Origin: Bacteroidales bacterium
GTDB taxonomy: Bacteria > Bacteroidota > Bacteroidia > Bacteroidales > UBA932
Reading direction: 5' to 3'
Assembly (NCBI GenBank): GCA_024402115.1
Contig: JAKSJQ010000009.1
Span: 1-58,095, forward strand
DNA length: 58,095 nucleotides
The notes beneath the pieces are model-generated. The model was not told the DNA's origin, made no database searches, and saw nothing but the letters and a program-made list of their open reading frames with translations. Positions 39,354 through 48,903 of this stretch are shown here, one piece after another. The number at the start of each line of letters is the position of its first letter. The stretch's first letter is position 1. A program made the position numbers and the translations under genes.

Positions 39354-40817
39354 ATGAAGAGAACAGCATATATCATAGCCGCAGCACTGCTGCTCGGTGC
39401 ATGCAAGGGCATCGGCCCCGTGCAGGATACGGACAGGCTTCCGGAGATATTCCCGGACTATGTGGATGTCACCGTGCCTTCGAGCATCGCTCCTCTGAAT
39501 TTCTGCATGAGCGACGAGTCCATTGTCGATATGCAGGTCGTGGTCAGCGCTCCGGACGGACGCTCCATCACCGTGCGCGGCGAGCTCGCGCAATTCCCGA
39601 TCAGGAAGTGGCACTCACTTCTTGCGGCGTCTGTGGGTCAGGATCTTTCCGTGTCTGTCAGCGCATGCAAGGACGGAGCGTGGACAAGATACAGGAGCTT
39701 CGAGATCCATGTCAGCGAGGATGAGATGGACTATGGACTGAGCTATCGACTCATCGCTCCGGGCTACCACAACTATTCGATGATGGGCATCTATGAGAGG
39801 AATCTCTCCAACTTCAAGGAGAGGGCCCTGATCGAAAATACGGTGTTTGACGGATGCGTCAACTGCCATAGCTACAACCAGTGTGACCCGAGCGACATGA
39901 GCCTTCATATCCGTGGCGAACACGGCGCGACCTTGCTCAGGATTGACGACAAGATGGATGCGTACGACACCAAGACCGAGGGCAGCGTCGGAGCCTGCGT
40001 CTATCCTTACTGGCATCCGAGCGGCGACTATATCGCATATTCTTCGAACTCGACTCTCCAGACCTTCCATGTCGCCAACAAAAAGCTCATTGAGGTCTTC
40101 GACAGCGCGTCCGATGTCTATGTATACGACGTGAAGAAGAATGAACTCATCCATTATCCCGAGCTTTCGGGCGACTCTGCGTGGGAGACCTTCCCGTCTT
40201 TCTCGCCGGACGGACGTACTCTCTATTTCTGTAAGGCGAGGCCGGTGAACGTGCCTCTGAACATCAGGGACGTGCACTATGACCTCTGCAAGGTTGCCTT
40301 CGATCCTGCCACCGGTGAGATCTCCGGTCCGGTAGAGGTACTCGTCGAGGCTTCGGCACACGGGAGCAGCGTGTCTTTCCCTCGTCCTTCTTTCGATGGC
40401 AGGTATATAATGTACGCACTCGCGGAGTACGGAAACTTCTCTATCTGGCACCCTGAGTCCGATCTCTGGCTCTACGATCTCCAGACAGGGGAGAACAGGC
40501 CTATAGCGACAGCCAATTCCGACTCGGCTGACAGTTACCACAACTGGAGCAGCAACAGCCGCTGGTTCGTGCTCGGAAGTCGCAGGCTCGACGGTATGTT
40601 CACCAGGCCTTTCATCAGCCACATCGACGAGGATGGAAACGTCACGAAGTCTTTCCTTGTGCCGCAGGAGAATCCTCGCAGCTACTACAGGAACCAGATG
40701 CGCTCATATAATATTCCGGAGTTCATCACGGCTCCTGTCGATTTCGACCGCATCAAGGCAGAGAAGCTCATCAATCGTCCTGCCCGAAATCCATTCGGCT
40801 CTCGCATTTCGGAGTAG
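39354..40817 (+). CDS. Lipoprotein with TolB/PD40-type propeller and a CxxCH motif
   Basis: Secreted lipoprotein of 487 residues. The signal MKRTAYIIAAALLLGAC has lipobox Cys17. An N-terminal beta domain is followed by the sequence GCVNCHSYNQCDPSD with CVNCH (Cys168, Cys171, His172), a heme-c-type CxxCH motif. From about residue 215 several TolB-like blades repeat YWHPSGDYIAYSSNS, FPSFSPDGRTLYFC, RPSFDGRYIMYALAEYG. The ATG is 1 base after the DUF6057-like stop. The pair probably acts together at the envelope. A covalent heme is an inference from the motif alone; no cytochrome maturation genes are in the window. Confidence 0.75.
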   Translation: MKRTAYIIAAALLLGACKGIGPVQDTDRLPEIFPDYVDVTVPSSIAPLNFCMSDESIVDMQVVVSAPDGRSITVRGELAQFPIRKWHSLLAASVGQDLSVSVSACKDGAWTRYRSFEIHVSEDEMDYGLSYRLIAPGYHNYSMMGIYERNLSNFKERALIENTVFDGCVNCHSYNQCDPSDMSLHIRGEHGATLLRIDDKMDAYDTKTEGSVGACVYPYWHPSGDYIAYSSNSTLQTFHVANKKLIEVFDSASDVYVYDVKKNELIHYPELSGDSAWETFPSFSPDGRTLYFCKARPVNVPLNIRDVHYDLCKVAFDPATGEISGPVEVLVEASAHGSSVSFPRPSFDGRYIMYALAEYGNFSIWHPESDLWLYDLQTGENRPIATANSDSADSYHNWSSNSRWFVLGSRRLDGMFTRPFISHIDEDGNVTKSFLVPQENPRSYYRNQMRSYNIPEFITAPVDFDRIKAEKLINRPARNPFGSRISE

Positions 40818-40867
40818 CTTTGCTTCTGGTTTACCGTAATCCGTTGATTGATAGCGGTATAACGAAT

Positions 40868-40897
40868 GGACGGCTCCCTCTTTCGGGGGAACCGTCC
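40868..40897. repeat. GGACGG hairpin, copy 1
   Basis: 30 bases, GGACGGCTCCC on the left and GGGGGAACCGTCC on the right; 26 of 30 bases identical to copy 2 at 51065-51094. It lies between convergent genes but is not followed by a T run on either side. Confidence 0.7.
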
Positions 40898-40959
40898 GTA
40901 TGGTATGTTGCTAAAAATCAGGCAGTTACGACAGTGACTGCTTGTGTCGTGCCGGAAGG

Positions 40960-42423
40960 TTAGTCAGCGTACAGGCCTGTGCGGTCGAGGACGTGGTCGA
41001 GGTTTGCGAGACCGTAGACCATCACTGCGTTGACGATGGCCGAGTGCTCCATGTACTCAGGAATGGTCTTGTTGTACATGTCCCTCTCGCTGTGCCAGAT
41101 CTCGCCATAGTCGAAACCGTAGCCCTTGACGTCACGAAGGTCGAGCGAGATGGTAGGCACGCCGTTCATCGCAAAGTACGCATGGTCCGAACCACCGGCG
41201 GTGGTAGGGCGTGGACGAGGTTCGCTCTCGTTCTTGTTCACTGTGAATGGGAACTCAGGGTTGAGGTTCGCAAGTGGAGCCGAAATGTTCACGAAATCGT
41301 CGTACATGGCAGGTGGAACGGTCACCGATACTGCAACCTCAGGACCTCCGTCGCGGTTGAAGTAGTTCGAGATCTTGCCCATAGGAGCGACGCCGCTCTC
41401 GACGAAGAACTTCGATCCGAGAAGACCGAACTCCTCAGCGGTCCAGATGCAGAACATCATGGTACGGAGAGGCTTTGCGCCCGAGAGGGCTATGAGCCTT
41501 GCAGACTCCATGGTCACTGCGGTACCCTGAGCATCGTCGATGGCACCGGTAGCACCGTCGAAGGCGTCGAGATGGCCTCCCGTGAGCACGTACTCGTTAG
41601 GATATTTGCTGCCCTTGATGATGCCGATAACGTTGTGGTATTTCACCGGACCTTCAACGAAGTGGTTCCTGATGTCGAACTCAAGGAGGAAGTCGCGTCT
41701 CTCCTTTGCCTTCTTGTAGATTATGTCGTACTGCTCGCTGTCAAGCTTGATGTCGCACACGGTAGGAAGAGTGTCCATGGTGAGCTTGTCGCAGTTCGCA
41801 CGGTCGTAGAGTATCTTCATCGGCACATCGGAAGACTGGATGAATCCGAGCGCGCCGGCCTTGATCATATCGTCGAAGAACGGAACGAGGATGTTGCCGT
41901 CCGCGTCCTTGGTCTCCGCGCTGACAGGGAAGCCGTTGGACTTGCCACCGACGAGGACCCATGCGCCCTTGATGAGGCCCTTGATCCTGTCGAACTCTCT
42001 CTGGGTCTTCGGCTCGATGACCACGTGGCCCTTCTGTGGACCCTTGGTGCCGGCGGTGTACGAAGGAGTGGCGAAATGGAGGTTCATGTCGCCCTCGCCC
42101 AGCATCCTTCCGAACCATGGACCGCGGTTGAAGCCGACGTTGATCTCACCGGCCTCCTGCACCATCACCTCAAGCCCCCATGACTTGAACTGCTGTGCGA
42201 CCCACTTCTCGGCGTACTGGAGTGCGTCCGATCCGACGATACGTCCACCGATGCGGTTTGCGATGAAGTCCTCGATCTCCATGGTGGTGTTGTCAGTCTG
42301 ACCGAGCTCTATGATCTTCTGGACGGTCTTGTCCTTCGATGCGTTATACTTCTGTGCTCCCGCCGGCATCGCGGTGACGAGGAGGAGGGAAGCGGACAGA
42401 AGCGCGATGATTCGTGTTCTCAT
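40960..42423 (-). CDS. Secreted M28-family metallopeptidase
   Basis: Zinc aminopeptidase-like enzyme of 487 residues. It has a signal peptide (MRTRIIALLSASLLLVTAMP) and an N-terminal PA-like insert (residues about 100-220). The M28 zinc ligands are GGHLDAFDGATGAIDDAQGT (His and bridging Asp), WTAEEFGLLGS (catalytic and ligand Glu), NRDGG (Asp) and the terminal IWHSERDMYNK His. It is the last of the minus-strand run obgE-metY-M28, 21 bases after metY. No lipobox is present, so it is probably periplasmic or exported. Confidence 0.9.
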   Translation of the reverse strand: MRTRIIALLSASLLLVTAMPAGAQKYNASKDKTVQKIIELGQTDNTTMEIEDFIANRIGGRIVGSDALQYAEKWVAQQFKSWGLEVMVQEAGEINVGFNRGPWFGRMLGEGDMNLHFATPSYTAGTKGPQKGHVVIEPKTQREFDRIKGLIKGAWVLVGGKSNGFPVSAETKDADGNILVPFFDDMIKAGALGFIQSSDVPMKILYDRANCDKLTMDTLPTVCDIKLDSEQYDIIYKKAKERRDFLLEFDIRNHFVEGPVKYHNVIGIIKGSKYPNEYVLTGGHLDAFDGATGAIDDAQGTAVTMESARLIALSGAKPLRTMMFCIWTAEEFGLLGSKFFVESGVAPMGKISNYFNRDGGPEVAVSVTVPPAMYDDFVNISAPLANLNPEFPFTVNKNESEPRPRPTTAGGSDHAYFAMNGVPTISLDLRDVKGYGFDYGEIWHSERDMYNKTIPEYMEHSAIVNAVMVYGLANLDHVLDRTGLYAD

Positions 42424-42444
42424 AGTAATCGGCTATATGCTGGT

Positions 42445-43749
42445 TTAGCAGCCCTTGGCTACATTGATTGCGTTCTGGATGTCTGCGATGATGTCGTCCG
42501 GATCCTCGAGACCGATGCTCAGACGGATGAGCTCAGGTGCGATACCGGAATCGCGGAGCTGCTCGTCGGTGAGCTGACGGTGGGTGTGGGATGCAGGATG
42601 GAGCACGCAGGTGTGGCAGTCGGCTACATGGGTCTCGATGGTGATGAGCTCGAGCTTGTCCATGAATATGCTGGTGAACTCGCGCGCGTTGAGCTTGCCC
42701 TGGTCCTTGAGACCGAAGCACATCACGCCGCAGGTGCCGTTAGGCATGTATTTCTGCTGGTTCGCATGGTCTGCAGAGGACTCGAGCTCTGGGAAGTTGA
42801 CCCATGCGACGTCCGGATTCGACTCGAGGAACTGAGCGACCTTGAGGGCGCTTGAGCAGTGCCTTGGCATGCGTACGTGGAGAGTCTGGAGACCGAGGCC
42901 GAGGTAGAAAGCGTTCTGCGGTGCCTGGATGCTGCCGAGGTCACGCATGAGAGTGGTGGTAGCCTTGGTGATGTATGCGAGCTTGCCGAACTTCTCGGTG
43001 AAGGTGATGCCGTGGTACGACATGTCCGGAGTCGTGAGGCCTGGGAACTTGTCCTTATGTGCATCCCAGTCGAAGTTTCCGCTGTCAACGACGCAACCGC
43101 CGACCTGCACGCCCTGACCGTCCATGTACTTGGTGGTCGAGTGGGTCACGATGTCCGCACCCCATTCGAAAGGACGGCAGTTCACAGGAGTAGGGAAGGT
43201 GTTGTCCACTACGAGCGGAACGCCATGCTTATGGGCGATGCGCGCGAACTTCTCGATGTCGAGGACCATGACTCCTGGATTGGAGAGAGTCTCGCCGAAA
43301 ACGAGCTTGGTGTTAGGACGGAAAGCCTTCTCGATCTCTTCCTCGGATGCGTTCTGGTCCACGAAGGTGACGTCGATGCCCATCTTCTTGAAGGTGGTGC
43401 CGAGGAGGTTGAAGGTACCTCCATAGATGCTGGTCGCGCTGACGATGTGTCCGCCGGCCTCGCAGATGTTGAAGCATGCGAAGAAGTTCGCTGCCTGGCC
43501 CGAAGAGGTGAGCATCGCTGCGACACCGCCCTCGAGGGCTGCTATCCTTGCCGCTACCATATCGTTGGTAGGGTTCTGGAGTCTGGTGTAGAAATATCCG
43601 CTTTCCTCAAGGTCGAAGAGTGCGGCCATCTGCTCGCTGTTCTCGTACTTGAAGGTTGTGCTCTGAATGATTGGCATCTGGCGAGGCTCACCCTTCTTTG
43701 GGCTGTAGCCTGCCTGGACACAGAGTGTTCCGATTGAATACTTTGCCAT
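42445..43749 (-). CDS. metY: O-acetylhomoserine aminocarboxypropyltransferase (sulfhydrylase)
   Basis: PLP enzyme that makes homocysteine from O-acetylhomoserine and sulfide. It has 434 residues, the family length. Marks: YTRLQNPTNDMVAARIAALE, SSGQAANFFACFNICEAGGH, the PLP loop Lys in HSTTKYMDGQG, and the C-terminal LIRLSIGLEDPDDIIADIQN. The 106-base gap to the obgE stop upstream holds a small hairpin (CCTGC/GCAGG) but no SAM riboswitch that I can recognise. M28 follows after 21 bases. Confidence 0.95.
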   Translation of the reverse strand: MAKYSIGTLCVQAGYSPKKGEPRQMPIIQSTTFKYENSEQMAALFDLEESGYFYTRLQNPTNDMVAARIAALEGGVAAMLTSSGQAANFFACFNICEAGGHIVSATSIYGGTFNLLGTTFKKMGIDVTFVDQNASEEEIEKAFRPNTKLVFGETLSNPGVMVLDIEKFARIAHKHGVPLVVDNTFPTPVNCRPFEWGADIVTHSTTKYMDGQGVQVGGCVVDSGNFDWDAHKDKFPGLTTPDMSYHGITFTEKFGKLAYITKATTTLMRDLGSIQAPQNAFYLGLGLQTLHVRMPRHCSSALKVAQFLESNPDVAWVNFPELESSADHANQQKYMPNGTCGVMCFGLKDQGKLNAREFTSIFMDKLELITIETHVADCHTCVLHPASHTHRQLTDEQLRDSGIAPELIRLSIGLEDPDDIIADIQNAINVAKGC

Positions 43750-43855
43750 TGTCTTGGTTCTTATGTTTGTTGTATGTTCGTTTGTTCAGCTTTTGCAGTT
43801 CGTTCTTTTTCCCTGCCTTTTCAGCAGGTTCCGACCGCTGCGTCTGTTTCGTTGG

Positions 43856-44854
43856 TTAAGCCTCCTCATGGAGAGTGTCCCAGAGGAGGGTCTTGAGCGC
43901 GTTGAGGTTCTCGCCTGAAACGGATGAGAAGAAGATGTGAGGCACATCCTTAGGAAGGGTCGGCTCGATTTCCTTCTTCATCTGCTCGTCGAGCATGTCG
44001 GACTTCGATATCGCGAGGACGCGGCCCTTCACGAGGAGCTCAGGGTTGTACATCTTGAGCTCGTTCAGGAGTATCTCGTATCCCTTGGCGAAGTCGTCGG
44101 TATCGGCCGGGAGCATGAACAGGAGGATGGAGTTGCGTTCGATGTGGCGGAGGAAGCGGAGTCCGATTCCCTTGCCTTCATGCGCACCTTCGATGATACC
44201 TGGGATGTCCGCCATGACGAATGACTGGTCGTCGAAGTATCTTACGATTCCGAGGTTAGGCTCGAGGGTGGTGAACGCGTAGTCCGCGATCTTCGGCTTT
44301 GCTGCGCTCACGGCTGCGAGCAGGGTAGACTTACCTGCATTAGGGAAGCCCACGAGACCCACGTCCGCGAGGACCTTGAGTTCGAGTATGAACCATCCTT
44401 CCTGGCCTTCCTCACCAGGCTGGGCGTAGCGAGGGGTCTGGTTGGTCGCTGACTTGAAGTTGTTGTTTCCGAGTCCGCCGCGGCCACCGGGAACGAGGAT
44501 CTTCTCCTCGCCGGCCTCCACGAGCTCCATCAGCACCTCTCCGGTCTCGGCGTCCTTCGCTACGGTTCCGAGCGGCACGTCGAGAATGACGTCAGTTCCG
44601 TTCCTTCCGTGGCGAAGCTGACCGCTACCGCCTTCGCCGTTCTCGGCCATGATGTGCTTGCGGTACTTCAGGTGGATGAGGGTCCAGAACTGTGGGTTGG
44701 CGCGGAGGATGATATGTCCGCCACGTCCGCCGTCACCGCCGTCAGGACCGCCCTTTGGTATATATTTCTCCCTGCGCAGGTGCATCGAACCAGCACCGCC
44801 GTTACCTGATCTCAGGAAGACCTTTACGTAATCGATGAAATTTGAATCTGCCAT
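43856..44854 (-). CDS. obgE: Obg family GTPase
   Basis: Ribosome-associated GTPase involved in 50S maturation and stress signalling. It has 332 residues. The glycine-rich Obg domain is visible ([34 protein letters not shown]), followed by the G domain: G1 [10 protein letters not shown]2 [10 protein letters not shown]3 [10 protein letters not shown]4 SKSD, G5 SSVSG. The C-terminal OCT domain of enterobacterial ObgE is absent, as is usual here. A TATATTTG box (minus, 44876-44883) lies 21 bases upstream. Confidence 0.97.
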   Translation of the reverse strand: MADSNFIDYVKVFLRSGNGGAGSMHLRREKYIPKGGPDGGDGGRGGHIILRANPQFWTLIHLKYRKHIMAENGEGGSGQLRHGRNGTDVILDVPLGTVAKDAETGEVLMELVEAGEEKILVPGGRGGLGNNNFKSATNQTPRYAQPGEEGQEGWFILELKVLADVGLVGFPNAGKSTLLAAVSAAKPKIADYAFTTLEPNLGIVRYFDDQSFVMADIPGIIEGAHEGKGIGLRFLRHIERNSILLFMLPADTDDFAKGYEILLNELKMYNPELLVKGRVLAISKSDMLDEQMKKEIEPTLPKDVPHIFFSSVSGENLNALKTLLWDTLHEEA

Positions 44855-44989
44855 AACATGCTTTTTTCCAAGCTACAAATATAGTCATTCTGTACCATAT
44901 TTAATAATTTGGCTTTCTCATGAGTTCACAGCGGGGAAGTCATTTCTCCACCAAGCTGCTGGAGTTTTTATTGCTATCTTCTTTTCTCG

Positions 44990-45349
44990 CTGGCACGAAC
45001 TACAAAAAATGAAGGATTCTTGGATGTCGTGGCAGGAAAATGGACAGATTAGGCAGATTTGCTGGCACGAAGTACAAAAATAGACCGATTCTTGGACGTC
45101 GTGCCACTTGCTATGGCGAACCGTCCCCTCTGGCCGACGCGAACTGAAAAATATTGCTGATTTTTTGAGTTCGCAGCGGGGAAATGGGCGTAGAAGGCAG
45201 AAATGCTGACGCGAACTGAAAAATATTGCTGATTTTTTGAGTTCGCAGCGGGAAAATGGGTGTGGAAGGCGGAAATGCTGACGCGAACTGAAAAAATTGA
45301 CTGTTTTTTTGAGTTCGCAGCGGGGAAATGGGCGTGGAAGGCGAGGGGA
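44990..45349. repeat. 72-base palindromic repeat family, locus 3 (5 tandem units)
   Basis: Units start at 44990, 45062, 45134, 45206 and 45278, exactly 72 bases apart. Units 1-2 have arms CTGGCACGAACTACAAAAA or a close form and TTCTTGGATGTCGTGGCA. Units 3-5 have a sequence-shifted version, GCGAACTGAAAAA and TTTTTTGAGTTCGC. The linkers share AAATGG and AAGGCAGAAATG. A partial extra copy, GAGTTCACAGCGGGGAAGT, lies out of phase at 44922. Three minus-strand frames stay open across the array; I judge them chance. Confidence 0.92.
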
Positions 45350-45553
45350 ATGAGCAAGGATACCCTGAACCGTGCGGAAAAAGCCGAGAAATACGCCGGG
45401 AAGGCGGAAATGCAGCCGAGGACAGGCAAAAGTGGAGCGGCGATAAAATATGACACCTAAGTAAAAATATAGTAGACCTGATTCGTGAAGATAATGTCCA
45501 CATTTGAAATTGTTAAATAGGCAAATTTTCATAAACCTTAAAACAATAATCAA

Positions 45554-48500
45554 ATGTGGACTAAAAAGAAGACATTCATCGCAGTACTTGCTTCTGCCAT
45601 GGTCGTTCCCGCCGCCGCAATCGCGACTATGGGAATGCTCGGATCGTCAAGCAGCTACTCACGTCCGGAAGGACCTTGCGACGTCTATGCCCAGGGCGGT
45701 GCACCATGTGCCGCCGCCCATGCGACTACACGTGCGCTCTATGCTTCGTACGACGGACCTCTCTACCAGATCATGAGAAAGTCCGACGGTAAGAAACTCG
45801 ACATCGGTGTCGTTCGGCCGAACACTCAGGACGGCGGCGGTTACGCAGATGCAGCCGCTCAGGACGAGTTCTGCCGTGACACCTACTGCTGGATCACCAT
45901 CATCTATGACCAGTCCGGCAATGAGAACCACCTCACCCAGGCACCTCGCGGAGGCTTCCTCGGAACTTCGCTCGGAGGATTCGACAGCCTTCCTGTGGCT
46001 GACTGGGCTCCGATCACCCTCATGGGCCACAAGGTCTATGGCGTGTTCATCGCTCCAGGTATGGGCGTACGCTGCCTCGATACCCACGGCATCGCAGTCG
46101 ATGATCAGGCAGAGGGCCAGTACTGGGTTATCAACGGTCACCATTACAACAGCGGCTGCTGCTTCGACTATGGTAATGCAGAGACCGATTCTCGCGACGA
46201 CGGCGACGGCACCATGGAGACCACCTACTACGGAAACAGCATTCTCTGGTACTACGGAGAGGGTGCAGGTCCATGGATCATGACCGACCAGGAGAACAAC
46301 CTCGTGGGCTGCGTCAACCCTGATCCGGAGGACAAGTATTGTCCTGACGTGCTCAGCGTTTCATGGCGTTTCGTGACCGCTACCGCCGACGGTGAGCCTC
46401 ATCATTGGAGGTCTATGGGCGGTGACGCTCAGAAGGGCGAGCTCCTCACCATGTTCGACGGTCCTCGTATCCAGAACGAGAGGAACAGCTACGACCCTAT
46501 GCGCAAGCAGGGATCTATCCTCCTCGGTAACGGTGGTGACAACGGTAACGTGTCAGCAGGTACCTTCTACGAGGGTGCAATGACCGCTCCTAACACCTTC
46601 CCTTCAGTGGAGACCAACCAGGCCCTCCAGGCAAACATCGTCGCTGCAGGCTATGACGTGCCAAGGCTTACCGTAAGTGCTTCCGACAAGGTGGATGCTC
46701 CTTCAGGACTCCAGACCTTCACCACGAACAGCACCAGGAATACCCGCGTGAAGTTCGTGAACACCACCGGAATCACCCTCAATGACCTCAAGATCTCCAT
46801 CGATGCTCCTAAGGGCTGGAAGGTTACCGCGTTCGGCACCAACTCTTCAGTGAAGACCATCGACTATGCCGTAGCTCCTGGCCAGACCGTGATCGTTGAC
46901 TTCTCTATCACCTCGGCTTCTGCAGCTTACGAGGGCGACCTCATCGCGAATGCAGAGTGGAGCCGCAACGGTGTCGTTGTCAAGGACGTCGCTTCAGAGA
47001 AGGTCCGCAACAACGCTCCTGTCAAGATCAACGAGTTCCGCGTGGCTGACGATAACGGCAACATCACCAACTCGTTCATCGAGCTCTACAACGACAGCGA
47101 GTCTACCGTGGATATCTCGGGATGGTCTCTCACACACCATGCAATCTGGCTCCCTATCTTCTCTTCAACAGAGATCCCATCGGGCACCAAGATCGCTCCT
47201 AAGAGCTACTATCTCCTCGGTCTTGCAAACTCAGGTCTCTCTGTCCCTGCATCGAAGGGCGACAAGACCATCTACGTACGCGACCTCATCGGAATCAGCG
47301 TTGGTGACGAGATCGAGATCGGTAATGGCAACACAGTCGAGAAACGCAAGGTAGCGAAGCTTATCGTGCCAGGTCCTAAGCCTGCCGAGACAGTCGATCC
47401 AAAGGCGCCATGGAGAAGAAGAAACTCTCTCGACTATGGCACTCCAACCACAGTATGGCAGCCTCTTCCTGAGGGACCGGTGATCACCATCCCTGCAGGC
47501 TCGACCAATATACCTGTCACCAGCACCGAGAACATCAAGGTCGGCGACAAGCTCGCCATCGGTTACGGCTCAAGCTTCCCTAACGTGAACGACGATCTCG
47601 CCAAGTATGAGGTCGTGACCGTCACCAAGGTCGGCAAGCCTGGTACCCAGGCATACCTTTCAATGGATGCCAAGCCTGGCGACAGGAACATCAAGATCTC
47701 TTCTACCGAGAACATCTCTGTCGGCGACAGGATCCGTCTCGACATCGACAGCGAGGGCCACGGCGTAGAGTGGGTTACCGTCAAGAAGGTCGGTACTCCA
47801 TCGGAGAGGAACACCCTTTCAGGTCCGCTCAAGCCGGGTGAGGACCCTGGCACCGGTCTCGAGCTCAAGGAGAAGCTCAAATATCACCATGCGTCGAACA
47901 TGCCTATCAGCGTGAACGGCAGCGGTGTAAGCTTCACTCCTGCCAGCAAGTTCGACCATTCTTCAAACGAGCCTGTCCTTGCACTCGTGTATGCAATCGA
48001 GCTTGACGAGCCTCTCTCAAAGAACCATGAGATCAACGACATCGTATTCGATGCGAAGGTCAAGACCGCAGGTTATCAGGACGAGGTCAAGGCTGACCAG
48101 CTCTTCGGAGGCCCTGCACTCTCAACCCATGCTGCAAGCATCATCCTCCGCGACGCGAAGGGTCTCGTTGCCGACGCGCTCAACTACGGCCGTGTCGTAG
48201 ATCCATGGGTGAGCGAGGGTTACCATGGCGAGTCAGGATTCGGCAAGTTCGGTAACGTGGTGGATACTCCGTTCCTCCATGGCGATGACGGTTATCAGAA
48301 CCCTACAACCAAGCTTGCTGAGATCAACCTCAGTGCCGGACGTTATCCGGACGGTGCTGATGCTGACGACAACATCAAGGACTTCAAGGTACAGAAGTAT
48401 GTCGCTCTCGCAGCCCCTGTCGCAGCAGGCGAGAAGACCATCAAGGTCAACGACGTCAATGCGTTCAGGCCTGGTCAGACCATCCACATCGGCAAGGACG

Positions 48501-48889
48501 GCATCAGGGAGTCTGCCATCGTCGGCAGCGTCGGCTCTCCTGGAAGCACCTCACTCGCAGTTGATGCAAAGGCAGGAAGCACCCAGATCATCGTCAAGGA
48601 CGGAAGGAACTTCAAGGAGGGCCAGATCGTCGTTGTAGGCGGCCTCAAGTATACCGCTGAGTCGATCATCATCGCTCCTCGTCCGATGTTCTGGCTTGTA
48701 AAGCCTGGCGATCCTGATCCAGTCGACACCATCAAGCTCAACAAGGCTCTCAGCTCTGCCCTCAAGGCAGGCGAGGATGTCTCAGGTACCGGTATTCTCC
48801 TTGCGTCGCCTCTCAACTCAGCTCATGCTGAAGGTGACCCTGTGATCGACAATATCCCTACTCCTGGACGCCCTAACATGTATCTCTAA
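45554..48889 (+). CDS. GH54 alpha-L-arabinofuranosidase with lamin-tail and beta-repeat domains
   Basis: Secreted enzyme releasing L-arabinofuranose side chains, 1111 residues. After a signal segment (TFIAVLASAMVVPAAAIATM) residues about 40-370 are a GH54 catalytic domain strikingly like fungal AbfB: GPCDVYAQGGAPCAAAHATT, LTQAPRGGFLGTS, CCFDYGNAETDS (nucleophile Glu210) and MGGDAQKG (acid/base Asp291), closing FYEGAMTAPNT. A NEW3-like beta domain follows (about 385-480), then a lamin-tail domain (from KINEFRV, about 490) split by an insertion. Five short beta repeats of the form AGxxxIxVxDxxxFxxGxxI lie at about 568, 648, 708, 958 and 1006. No CBM42 is seen. It precedes a GH43 arabinanase. 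Confidence 0.88.
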   Translation: MWTKKKTFIAVLASAMVVPAAAIATMGMLGSSSSYSRPEGPCDVYAQGGAPCAAAHATTRALYASYDGPLYQIMRKSDGKKLDIGVVRPNTQDGGGYADAAAQDEFCRDTYCWITIIYDQSGNENHLTQAPRGGFLGTSLGGFDSLPVADWAPITLMGHKVYGVFIAPGMGVRCLDTHGIAVDDQAEGQYWVINGHHYNSGCCFDYGNAETDSRDDGDGTMETTYYGNSILWYYGEGAGPWIMTDQENNLVGCVNPDPEDKYCPDVLSVSWRFVTATADGEPHHWRSMGGDAQKGELLTMFDGPRIQNERNSYDPMRKQGSILLGNGGDNGNVSAGTFYEGAMTAPNTFPSVETNQALQANIVAAGYDVPRLTVSASDKVDAPSGLQTFTTNSTRNTRVKFVNTTGITLNDLKISIDAPKGWKVTAFGTNSSVKTIDYAVAPGQTVIVDFSITSASAAYEGDLIANAEWSRNGVVVKDVASEKVRNNAPVKINEFRVADDNGNITNSFIELYNDSESTVDISGWSLTHHAIWLPIFSSTEIPSGTKIAPKSYYLLGLANSGLSVPASKGDKTIYVRDLIGISVGDEIEIGNGNTVEKRKVAKLIVPGPKPAETVDPKAPWRRRNSLDYGTPTTVWQPLPEGPVITIPAGSTNIPVTSTENIKVGDKLAIGYGSSFPNVNDDLAKYEVVTVTKVGKPGTQAYLSMDAKPGDRNIKISSTENISVGDRIRLDIDSEGHGVEWVTVKKVGTPSERNTLSGPLKPGEDPGTGLELKEKLKYHHASNMPISVNGSGVSFTPASKFDHSSNEPVLALVYAIELDEPLSKNHEINDIVFDAKVKTAGYQDEVKADQLFGGPALSTHAASIILRDAKGLVADALNYGRVVDPWVSEGYHGESGFGKFGNVVDTPFLHGDDGYQNPTTKLAEINLSAGRYPDGADADDNIKDFKVQKYVALAAPVAAGEKTIKVNDVNAFRPGQTIHIGKDGIRESAIVGSVGSPGSTSLAVDAKAGSTQIIVKDGRNFKEGQIVVVGGLKYTAESIIIAPRPMFWLVKPGDPDPVDTIKLNKALSSALKAGEDVSGTGILLASPLNSAHAEGDPVIDNIPTPGRPNMYL

Positions 48890-48903
48890 AAGTTGTTATA
48901 TTT

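Noticed and set aside
43750..43855. SAM riboswitch upstream of metY
   Set aside because: The 106-base interval holds only a 5-bp hairpin; no SAM-I or SAM-II core pattern could be found.
44918..45553. 211-residue minus-strand frame across the 72-base array with repeated CELKKSAIFFSSR blocks
   Set aside because: Three minus-strand frames are open over the same array because the repeat lacks stops and its period (72) is a multiple of three. The peptides have no family features, no start context or promoter, and the other two loci of the same repeat do not stay open in frame.
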